Source of the DNA: Grifola frondosa
Taxonomy: Eukaryota; Basidiomycota; Agaricomycetes; Polyporales; Grifolaceae
Direction: 5' to 3'
DNA length: 64,000 bases
NCBI GenBank assembly: GCA_001683735.1
Contig: LUGG01000010.1
Location: 1-64,000, forward strand
Each line of letters opens with the position of its first letter. Positions within the stretch are counted from its first letter, which is position 1. The translations under genes and the position numbers were made by a program. The notes beneath the pieces are model-generated. The model saw only the letters and a program-made list of their open reading frames with translations. It was not told where the DNA came from and did not search any database. Positions 12,390-21,854 of the stretch are shown one piece after another.

Positions 12390-12761
12390 AAGCAACTGAC
12401 AGCATTGATATTAATCACTGCATGTTACTGTTTAGTTAGTAACTGTTAAATAGTAACTGTTGAGTGGTTAATTGTTAGATGACGCAAATATTGCCATATT
12501 TGATAAATTTGTGCATGCTCCTTAGTCACATGACATACCCTGCTCATGTTACACTCAGTGCTGACAATGACTTGAGTTCAGAAACAAAATGAGTGCTCAT
12601 CAAGAATAAGACATCAGTCTGTCATCAATGAGATAATGTTAGCAAGACTGGACACCGTTCTCTATGTGTTACCGCAAGCCTGTCCAGCTTTGGTAAAAAG
12701 TGACAGTTACTGCCACATGGGTTATCCCATCACGTCACCCCTCGTCTTTTGTATTAAGGAT
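12390..12761 (+). repeat. ~370 bp dispersed repeat, copy 2
   Basis: This is the same sequence as 4483-4849, in the same orientation, with scattered substitutions and small indels. It is followed directly by a tRNA-like segment. The two copies are 7.5 kb apart, which would fit LTRs of one element. However, no gag/pol-like coding sequence lies between them, so independent insertions of a non-autonomous element are at least as likely. Confidence 0.7.
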
Positions 12762-12769
12762 TAACAGAT

Positions 12770-12935
12770 TTCCATCTCAAAGTAGTCTGGTGGTTATAAT
12801 GCTTGGTATTGAATGGGTTTGTGACAGTGTGCACCGTGGTTTGAGCCCTGCTGCATGCACAAGATTTTTTGATTTTCAAAATGTGCACCTAGTTTTTCAG
12901 GTGAAATTTAGGCTAGAAAATAGGGTCATGCCAGT
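12770..12935 (+). repeat. tRNA-derived SINE-like sequence
   Basis: It contains an A-box-like TAGTCTGGTGG (from ~12783) and a B-box-like GGTTTGAGCCC (~12838-12848) about 54 bp apart, the layout of an RNA polymerase III internal promoter. A T-rich stretch (GATTTTTTGATTTTC) follows. I cannot fold it into a convincing tRNA cloverleaf, so a tRNA-derived SINE head or tRNA pseudogene fits better than a working tRNA. Confidence 0.4.
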
Positions 12936-13089
12936 GTTTTGATGTGATGCTATTATGACCATTGGCGAATGGTATCGGTATAGCATCATTACAGTGCTAT
13001 TGTGACACTCCGGGTTTTCAACCCTGTCACAGTGTTGAAACTGTCTGGCCGTGTAGTGATAAGCGAAACAAAAGGTAAAGTAAGCGCCC

Positions 13090-13387
13090 AAGGGCGCTTG
13101 ATCGTTCGGTCACCGCTCGGTAAACTCCGTAATACTCTTCGTGTGCTGCCCGCCAACGCCGTCGTCAACGTTTCCGACAGCCAAGACTGTGAGTATGCCC
13201 ATCTTTTTGGCTGCATTTCTCTTCATGGTGCTTTCTGGGTGTCCTAGGATGCACGCATTTCGAAGTCGCGATCGGAATGACTTGAAATCTGGCTGGATGC
13301 ACTCTGCATTATCTGGATGCACCTGTCCTCTCAGATATCCCTCCGGCTTTGCAACGTCCGCTAATGCCTTCCCTTGCAGATTGAACA
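13090..13387 (+). promoter_or_regulatory. 5' UTR with probable leader intron of RPL8
   Basis: A donor-like GTGAGT at ~13190 and an acceptor TTCCCTTGCAG at ~13370-13380, seven bases before the RPL8 ATG, suggest an intron of about 190 bp in the leader. Leader introns are common in fungal ribosomal-protein genes. The exon upstream has no convincing ORF. The transcription start cannot be placed. Confidence 0.4.
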
Positions 13388-14361
13388 ATGGGTAGGGTTA
13401 TCCGGGCACAAAGGCGTTCTCATGCCATTGTATGTCTTCATTCTGCAAAAGTAGCACCGTTGACGAAGTTACACTACTTCATACAGTTCAAGTCGCATAC
13501 CCACCATAATAAGGCGCCTGCACAATTCCGCGCCCCTCGACTTCGCGGAACGTAATGGCTATGTTAAGGGTATTGTAAAGGAGATCATCCATGATTCCGG
13601 CCGGTACGTGTCCTACACCAAGATTTTATGCTGGCTAAACTCGCCGTAGTGGTGCTCCCCTCGCTCGTGTCGTTTTCCGTGACCCTTACCGATACAAGCT
13701 TCGCAAAGAGACCTTCATCGCGACCGAGGGACTCCACACGGGTGCTTTCGTCTACTGCGGCAAGAAGGCCCAACTCGCCGTTGGCAACGTTCTCCCTGTG
13801 TCGCAGTGCCCTGAGGGTACAATCGTCTGCAATGTTGAGGAGAAAACAGGTGATCGTGGCGCCCTTGCGCGTACCTCTGGCAACTACGCTACCGTCATTG
13901 GCCACTCGCCAGACGAGAACAAGACGCGCGTTCGTCTGCCTAGCGGTGCGAAGAAGACGATCCCGGGAGGCTGCCGTGCGACCATTGGCATCGTCGCTGG
14001 TGGTGGACGTATCGACAAGCCTTTACTCAAGGCTGGTCGTGCATTCCACAAGTTCAAGGCCAAGCGATACAAGTGCGTCACTTCTGACACTCATATAATT
14101 CGATAGACTCAATCTTGCAATGCCTTGTAGCTGGCCCCGTACTCGGGTGTTGCTATGAACCCGTGGACATCCCACGGTGGTGGTAATCACCAACATATCG
14201 GTAAGGCGTCGACAATCGCTCGCTCCGCTGTACCGGTCAGAAAGTCGGTCTCATTGCCGCCGCCGGGTACGTACACCTCGCCTTATAATGAAGATGTTAC
14301 GCCTAACCGATTGCTATAGACTGGTCTGCTGCGCGGTACCGTCAAGGTCAAGGAGGTTTGA
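13388..14361 (+). CDS. RPL8: 60S ribosomal protein L8 (uL2)
   Basis: uL2 is a core large-subunit protein needed at the peptidyl-transferase centre. Exon 1 (13388-13429) gives [14 protein letters not shown] and exon 2 (13487-13603) gives [16 protein letters not shown] then [19 protein letters not shown]. Exon 3 (from 13650) gives [20 protein letters not shown] through [20 protein letters not shown]. Later exons carry the hallmark uL2 block [20 protein letters not shown] and end [13 protein letters not shown]. The reading is broken by about seven single-base indels: an extra C in exon 2, and missing C or G in the runs at CGGGGT, AACCCC, GACCAT, CCCCAC, TACCCG and GCCCGC of the last exons. Splice sites are intact and in correct phase. 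uL2 is essential and normally single copy, so consensus error is more likely than a pseudogene. The neighbouring FGGY gene converges on its 3' end. Confidence 0.9.
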
Positions 14362-14607
14362 GAGCTGGATGTCCATATTTCACTTGCTTTTTACCGCCGA
14401 TCTTCTGTCGCACTTGTCAAAAGCTTTGTATGCAGACTTGCGTATGCAATCATGACCCATGCTTACGATCGCATTGTGACTTGGGAACGTGTGATGGAGT
14501 GATATTCGATATTGGCCCAGAAATACAACCATATGATGCCACCAGTGCATCCTTCTACATTCTGCTTACTCATCTAAAGCGTGTTTTAATTCAACATCGT
14601 CAACATT

Positions 14608-16849
14608 TTACTGCAAGGCCTCTTCGATTTCCTTCCGCCATCGTTTTTGAATCTCAATGGTCTCCCGGAAGATCTTGTACTTGGCCTCAAGAAGCTTCTT
14701 CTCTCTGGCGCTCGCTGCAGGAGGGATCATAGTACCTGGTGGTGTCATTTCCACCTGCATGCCTTGTCAGCTCTATCATCTACTAATGCAACAGCCACCT
14801 ACCATGATCTTCCATAGTGCCTCGCCCTGACCCTCGGGACCCACAGCCTGCGCCTCAACGGCGAAGCGCCCAGCATCGCTGCGCCAGCACGACCGCCAAG
14901 CCACTGCTCTGCGGAAGCACGACGGGCATGTTACACGTGTTCGCAAAAAGCTGCATCAGCATCTTATTTTTCGCCTGTCCGCCGGACATGTAGATCGCGC
15001 GGATCGCGTGGCCCTTGGCGTTCATCTCGTCGACGATGTGCCGCGTCTGCAACGCGATCGCCTCCAGCGTCACGTTGAACTTGCGTGCGAGGTCGCTGAG
15101 GCCGTCGTCCTGGAGAGTACCGGAGAATTGTTGGCATTGCGAGGATGAGAATGGAGACAGAGCGTACCAGTGCGAGTCCCATGATGGAGCCGCGCATGTG
15201 CGAATCGGCGATGGGCGACCTGTTGCCTACGGGAGATGGGTGGGTGAATACTACGGCAAGGTTGTCCGCACGGAACTGCATGACATACCGTGCAGATCAG
15301 GGTAGAGGTGCATGTCTTTAGTGAGCTCCGTGAGACTCTCCGCACCGGCCTCTACGCGAAGCTTCTCGAGCTCGGCCTGGAGGACTGCATTTTTTTGGCC
15401 AACTGAAACGGTATCTCATAAAATTATGACGACTGACCTTCATGAATGTTGATCTTCTGCAGTGCGGCCAGCTCCGTGAGGCGGGGATACGCTGGGTGGG
15501 TCGTGATCATAAAATCTATCAACTGCAGAGCACGGCAATGAGCATCGCAGACGCGTGAGGGACGAAGACCCGTACTTGACCGGTCGAAGACTGTCCGCCT
15601 TCGTTCATCCACCAGCCTGGGAACACGGCGTCCTAGCAGATTTTGAGCGATTTGATGAGAAGATAATTCATGCAGATACTCACTTTGTAAGGGCCCCACA
15701 CACCGTTCACGAAAACGCCTTCAGGGCTCTGTGCTACGTCAGAAAAGTATTTCGAAAGTAAAAAAAGAAACCTGACCTGCACTATATGGCACGTACTGGT
15801 CCCTGCGACGGCGGCCAGCCGATGTCTCGATTCCATCAAGGAGGGAATCTCGTCCGACAGCTTTCCGTTGAGTTTATAGCGGGCAGCGATCGTACCGAGC
15901 CATCCTGCATAACTGATGCGCTGTTAGGACTCATGACGTCGAATAGCGAGATCCATGTACGTACGCATCGATGACACCGCTACCGACGGGCGTGCCTTCA
16001 ACGAGGCCCAATTCCTCAGCCGCCCTTTTGGATAAGCCGCTCCCTACGGGCAAACCTGCGGTCAGGACCTTCTTGTGCGCGCCGATTTGTGCGTAGCTGT
16101 TCTCCACGAACTCGCCGAGGCCAATGTTTTGGAAAAAGTCTGCCTGCCAGCCGTTCTTGGTCGGAACATAAGAGCACTTGCAGGTGAGCGAGCAGCACGA
16201 GCGGATGTTGGTCCCCGTTGCGCGGTAGGTGAGAAAATCGGGGAGATCGAAGAACTGGCACCGGGCGAAACGGTCGTGCTTCATGTGATTCTTGAGCCAG
16301 AGGGTCTTTGGGATCTCCATCTCGAGCTGTGTCAAATAAGACATTGTTGGTAGGTGCGAATGTGTTGGTGTATGCTGCATCAGGAGCAGAACGAAGACGA
16401 CTTACGCTCATGGTACCGCCGACGTAGTCGAGCACTACAGACCCGGTGCTGTTGATCAACTCGGCTTCGTGTTCAGCACGGTGGTCCGCCCACAGGATGA
16501 TGTTGCGATCCCCGATTTCACCGATGTTGTCGCCCTTCGTGACGACGACTGGGTCCCCGTTCATGTCCGTCACGGCGAGAGAGCAGGTGGCGTCGAAGCC
16601 AATTCCCTTTACAGCAGACGGCGAGACGTTAGCTTCAGCCAGGCATGTCCTAATAGTCTTGCACATCCCATCCCAGATGTTGTTTGTGGACTGCTCGAAG
16701 ATGCGATGATCATCGGGATCGCGGAAGGTGAGTGTGGCCTCGGTGGAAGACGCGACGAGGGTGCCATCGTGTTTGACGAGCCCCGCACGCACCGACCCGG
16801 TTCCGACGTCGATTCCGATGAAGTAGCTGTTGCCGGTGGATTCAGACAT
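14608..16849 (-). CDS. FGGY-family carbohydrate kinase (ribulokinase-like, YDR109C/FGGY type)
   Basis: An ATP-dependent sugar kinase of the type that phosphorylates ribulose or related pentuloses in the cytosol. The N-terminal exon (16410-16849) has the ATPase phosphate-1 motif IGIDVGTGSVRAGLV, then GIGFDATCSLAV and ILWADHRAEHEAE. Later exons carry PKTLWLKNHM, DLPDFLTYRATG, the VGSGVIDAY metal/catalytic Asp region, AVAGTSTCHI, the GVWGPYK and FPGWWMNEGGQSSTGQ segment typical of this subfamily, the second FGGY half, and the adenosine-binding YMSGGQAKNKMLMQLFANTC. The end is EIQKRWRKEIEEALQ. Around 14860-14890, two G runs are one base short; adding both restores VVLGAAMLGRFAVEAQ. About nine introns are present. 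The exact substrate cannot be told from sequence. Confidence 0.88.
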
Positions 16850-17407
16850 GAGTGAAAGAAGAAAGAGTGGGTGTGGGGTGGCACTTACCTAGCACTTCGG
16901 CCCGTCGCATCACGCGCTCAGGAAGGCGGGATCTACCTTCCAAGGCCCAGCGTCGTCCCGTTTAGATATCTGAAGAGGAGCGTACAACCAAATCAACGAC
17001 GGTATGTTCAAACGTTCAAATATGAGGCCAATAGCAGGTTATAATGGGGAAGTCACATGACTTCACTGAAAAACATGCGGCCCTTCATTTATGATTTCGA
17101 TGCACGACAGCTGGGCAGAGTGACTACAACATTATAGATAGTAAAATATTCACCAACAGGACAAGAGTCCTAATAGTAACGGTATGGAGAAGGGGTATTG
17201 AATACAGAGCGGTATAATGTTACAACGCAAAGGATAAGAATGCACGACAAATTCGTGTCAAGTCCCGTAGGAATATGATCTTACGCCGCAGAACATCATA
17301 TATTGAATACGGGAAAACCCGGGCCCATCGAGTAGGTGGCCCAACACCGATTCCATGGCTGGATAGTTGTCTGGTCGGGGCGCCACAGGTTTGACGAGGC
17401 TATCACT
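16850..17407. other. Intergenic, nothing recognised
   Basis: This separates the FGGY kinase 5' end from the cyclin 3' end, so it holds the FGGY promoter and the cyclin terminator. No ORF, repeat or RNA gene is evident. Confidence 0.5.
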
Positions 17408-18602
17408 TCAGGCTTTATGGGCGAAGAAATGGGTGCCGATGAATATGATGCGCCGTGGGCCCTTGGTGGCGGGGAGACTGGCTGAAACGTGGGCGATGGA
17501 GGCGGAAATCAGGTCCTGGGTGTAATAACGAGTGTATCCTGTTTGCTCGACATCCCGTGTGCGGTAACTGCGAGGCGCCAACTGTGTTTGATGCACGAGT
17601 GGAGATTCTGACGCCATAGGATGCCATGATGTCTGTGCATAGCCCTCTGGGGTGACGAGTGTCAAGGAATCGCATGACGACGGGGGCGAGGGTGAAGATG
17701 GATACTCGAGATCCGGGACGAAGCAAGGAGGCGATTCGATGTGAGGTGGCGGAGGTGGCGACTGTGGGTCAATGGTGCAGCGATACTCAGGTCGTTCGAC
17801 ATCCGTGATGTTAACGATAGTCTTCTTGGCCCAGCATCCACGATCAATGACACATCGATCCATCACAATGTCATATTGTGCCAGCAAATCGTCGTTGTGC
17901 ACGCTAACGTCGTAGTTGATCCAATAAAGGAACTCCCGTTGGACGCGACAGATGGTGCGCGTATCGAACGTGCCAGAAGATGAGGAAGCCCAATAATCTG
18001 GTTTCACATCTGTGTCGTTTTGGCACTGGCGAAACGAAGAGAGCTTGAGTACAGTGTGGCGCCAAGACAAATGTAGATCATACCCGGTATGCTAGGATAA
18101 TCGCCCCGAGAAATATGCGCTCGCACAGCCAATCATCCCCAGTAGGCGGGACATATATTTGCAGACGGCTGATATAGACCAGGGCGACGAGGATCGTGGA
18201 GGTGTCGATGCGAGACTCCTCGACAAAGCACTTCGCAAAGTTGACGAAGAGTGCACACCTGAGGAGTCTCTCCATTTTGAATTGCCGTCGTTCAACCTCG
18301 AATCGTTGACGCTGGGCCTCATAATACCCGACCTCATAATGCGACGCTTGCTCGCGCTCACCGGCCACAAGGGCACGAGCGACAGTGGACACGGTGGCGT
18401 CAATTAAACAATCTTTAGAAGATCAAAACGTTAGGCGACGCGCCACACCACCAAGGAGTCCCTCCTGGCCACATACCGACAAGTCCCCAGCAGACAGAAT
18501 GGTGAGCAGCTCTTCAACAGCGGGGTCGTGCGTGCTTCGGAGGACCCTGCTCGCAGGATCAATGGGGGCGGCACTATTGGACGAGTTTGTGACAGAAGAC
18601 AT
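17408..18602 (-). CDS. PCL/PHO80-type cyclin
   Basis: A predicted cyclin of the Pho85-CDK partner family. The N-terminus starts MSSVTNSSNSAAPIDPASRV. An intron near 18430-18480 precedes the cyclin box: FAKCFVEESRID, STILVALVYISRLQI, and WLCERIFLGAIILAYRV, matching the conserved LVALVY.xRL...ERVFLGALILA core. After another intron come REFLYWINYDVSVHNDDLLA (the cyclin EFL...L.W.L.V..DL segment) and a Pro/Ser-rich tail with PPPPPH and PSSPSPPSS. The usual KY-x-ND-x-S segment is replaced by a longer, divergent stretch (YWASSSSGTFDTR). The phase across the first intron does not close by one base, so either the intron limits are different or a base is missing. Translation from the ATG at 18392 is the alternative. 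The second cyclin in the window (48578) is more typical. Confidence 0.7.
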
Positions 18603-19283
18603 GGTGATGGTGGTTCAGGCGGGAAGGATGAGAGCGGGTGTTGTGTGTAGAGGAACTTAAATGAAATAAAGATGCCCAAGGATTACGATCATTCATTGTG
18701 GCGCACTGGCGATTGTTAGAGCGGGAGCATGCTGCAGATACCAAAATTGGAAACCTAGAGTGGCACCCAATGGGCCGCTTGATTGTCTTCGGCAGGCCGC
18801 GCCGAGACTGGGACAAGTGAGAGCTCGCCGCGTGCAGAGCGAAAGGTTGCTTTGTGTCGGCTAGACAGATGAAACGACGCCATCAGGAACCTCGACACGG
18901 GAACTTCCACAAATTGCCGCAATCTTCGGGGCGCCAACCGGGATCACAGCAATGACCGCAGGTTTCTGTAAAATGAATTCATGAATGCTATCAACGGTGA
19001 GCTTTGTCCTGCCAATAATAATCAAAACGGAGTTAGAAAGACAATAGGCAACCATAAGTTCTAGAAGCTCCCAGGGTAAACTGTCGACATTACCGAGGCG
19101 GTGGAAGCACTTCACACCGATAGTTTATTTGGACGTACAGACACCACAAGACTGACGACTTCCTCAGATCATGAAACAAGCGAAACAATGCGTGATGGCA
19201 TGTCATAGCATGATTTTGCGATAGTCAAATACATATGCGTGCATGCGAGAAACGGATAGCAAGAGTCAAGCGATACGAATGGT
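18603..19283. other. Intergenic; small unassigned ORF at 18861-19115 (-)
   Basis: Cyclin promoter side and 3' flank of RPS25. A minus-strand ORF of 84 codons (18861-19115) includes KPAVIAVIPVGAPKIAAICG, which looks protein-like but matches nothing I know. It is not supported as a gene. Confidence 0.3.
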
Positions 19284-19812
19284 TTAATCTGAGCCTCCAC
19301 CCGTTGACCGTGCTGCAAAGAAAGGTCTTTAAGTCAACAACAGCAAAATATAATGGACAGCTACGCACTGTAGATCAACTGGTCACTGTGGTGCACGATC
19401 CGCTTGATCTGCCCCTCCTTCTCCAAGTGCCTGATCGCAACACGGGCCAAACTGCCGTTAATCTTCAGCCGTTCGATGAGGATGCTCTGGCTGATGAAGC
19501 GGAAGGTAGGGACCTCCTTCATGATACGGTCATAGGTGGGCTTGTCGAGGATGACGGCGTGCTGCGCCTTGTCCTTGACCTTTCCCTTCGACCACTTCTT
19601 CTTCTTCGCTGCCTTGCCGCCGCTCGAGGATGTGGGCGCTGCCTTAGCTTTGGCCTACAAAATCATGACTATCAGCACCAGTCCATCCGTCCACTCCCCG
19701 ACCCATCCAGCACTGCAAACCCCTCTCCGACAGCAAAACTCTTCGTCGGGGGGTTCTGCAGCACAGTGGCCTGCCTTTCCCTGCGAATGGAAGTGAAATA
19801 TGAACGCACCAT
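19284..19812 (-). CDS. RPS25: 40S ribosomal protein S25 (eS25)
   Basis: A small-subunit head protein involved in IRES and reinitiation events. Three exons are read: exon 1 is only the ATG (19810-19812), exon 2 is 19369-19654, and exon 3 is 19284-19312, with GTGCGT donors at both introns. Together they encode 105 residues. The N-terminus is basic ([20 protein letters not shown]), followed by the eS25 core: [40 protein letters not shown], and [19 protein letters not shown]. It ends [11 protein letters not shown]. Length and order match the family and the reading frame is intact. An intron directly after the start codon is common in basidiomycete ribosomal genes. Confidence 0.95.
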
Positions 19813-21854
19813 TGTCTTGACGGCCTTTCGTGGTTGCTCTGAGCGTTGGCGGGCTACCGATAATTTCTCGCTCTACACGCAAAATGCCGGCGGTGTCTGA
19901 AATCAAGCGCTTAATATGTCACATGACTCAAACGCGCACGTCGCGTCGGAAAATCCAAGTATACAACGCCGCACTTAAGTGCACCTTTCATTAAACGTCT
20001 AACTTGTAGTCGATGCAGGTACAAGTTGCCTGTAAATATTGGACGAGCGACACATTTTATTACAACGGTCTCGTACTTCAAGCATCGTCGGCAAAGCTGA
20101 TCCGCCTCGTCGAGCGTACTACTAGTACCCGCTTGGATTTTTCCCCAATGTTTCCCTCTTCTCCAACGATAATTGCTCTATAGGATCTCCTGTTGACCGG
20201 ATGTCGCGGATGGGTGTACATAGTCGATATTTCCAACCCGTCTTGCGTCAACCTCAGTTGTATACTGGACATCTATTCACTCTTCCGAACGAACGTTCAC
20301 AGCCATCTTGCCTGTGTATATAATCATACTGCCACAAGGTCTTGACACTTGGGTAGACGGGAATACATTTGTGCTGAGGAGAAGCTGCATGGTGGAAGCA
20401 GTTGCTGCTTAAAATTTTCCTACGATACGTGAATTATGACCATGTCGAAATCTGTCGAAATTCGCTCTAATTGAAATTTACGCGAGCAAGTCTTGGCCAT
20501 GGACGTGGACATGGCGCGGAAAATGTTAACGGTGCACTCTGCGCACCAAAATTTACTTATATACCTCGATTTCCTCAGCCAGCCTGTGTATATGTTTTAG
20601 ATCAGAAGAAGTCATAACTGGACTCTGTCATTCAAACCAACTTTGCATTACTTGCCGACGCGCAGAGAAGTACGGTCCACATGCATGACGCAATATTGTG
20701 TAGCTCGGGTATACTGCGCATCCAAGGACGTTTCTCTTTCTGTCTGGGCTGCCAGCTTACAAAACCTGTGGTGGGCGTATCACGATGGGGCGAGCGAGTG
20801 TCCGGTTATACGTGGATCCAGCTGGGGCCGAGATGTCAAAATAAGACCTGCAGCAAACACTTGCTGCCTGGCGTGACCGTGGAAGGCCTCCTGCATGGAG
20901 GTGCCTGCGGACGTCCCCTGTTGACGATCTCATATCTTGGGTTTCAAATCCGTTACGCTTCTTCGGGGCTGCTGGGAAGTCGCATGCCCAAACGAAAGCA
21001 TGGCATAAGCAGAGCAAGATAGGGCCATGTCCGAACCTGGAAATGGAATGCATGAACGTACCAAAGGCGTGGTGACATGTGCTTCCCGTTCGCTGGTGAG
21101 ATAATGATGAGAGGGTCTTCCATGGAAAGATTGGAATGCAAAGTTCATACGGAGGTGGCGTGTTTCGAGACGCGTGTCGATGGCGACTGGATGGGTGTTG
21201 TCGACGGCGATGCTCGGCGATGGGATGATGGCGACTAGATGTGTGTTGTCTTCATTGTGGAACCGAAAGCAGATAGGTTGCGTGATCAGAGGACGATGGA
21301 ACCGATCACGCAGCGCATATAGGTCCGCCGCGTTCGCCCACCCGCGAGCATATATAACGCTGGCTGCGGCTCAAAGTGCCTCTTGCGACGTCTTGCGACG
21401 AACCCCCTCCGTCGACGGCCAAGTGGATGATGAGCGCGAGCGCTGAGCGGAGGTGGTTTCGCACTCAGCATGGCGGCGTGGCCATTGGCCACATTGGGTT
21501 AACATTGGGTGCGAAACTCACACGCGTCGTCCGCAGCTCTCGACGTCCACCTCCCACTCCCATCACTGCACTCTCCGTTGGCGGGCTCCGTCTTGCACCG
21601 CTCAATTTAGCTTTCCGACCCTCGTGCTCACGACGGAGATTCACCCGCCGTCTATATCCGCTGTCGACCACTGACCTTCGCCCCAGTTTTTGATCTGGGT
21701 ACTTATCGGTTGCGAATCCCGGTTGTCTTCGGCCGCTTGTTCGCAACGCCATCTTTTCACAGCGTGGATTTCAGCGTGGATTTCGGCGTGGATTTCACAG
21801 CGTAAACATCCTCTGTGTGCTCTTCCTCTCTATATCTGGTCGTTGCAGATTACC
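19813..21854. other. ~2 kb intergenic, divergent promoters
   Basis: This lies between divergent RPS25 and the SS18-like gene. ORFs up to 113 codons occur on both strands but overlap each other and show no family signature. A short tandem repeat sits at 21762-21801. I see no RNA gene or mobile-element ends. Confidence 0.4.
21762..21801 (+). repeat. Short tandem repeat, ~12 bp unit x3
   Basis: The unit GCGTGGATTTCA/G is repeated about three times, just upstream of the SS18-like gene start. Confidence 0.8.

Noticed and set aside
4483..12761. One full LTR retrotransposon bounded by the ~370 bp repeats
   Set aside because: No gag, protease, reverse transcriptase or integrase motif in between, repeat ends are not TG...CA, and one copy sits inside another gene's intron.
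18861..19115. 84-codon minus ORF with KPAVIAVIPVGAPKIAAICG
   Set aside because: Looks somewhat protein-like but has no family match and no splice partners.
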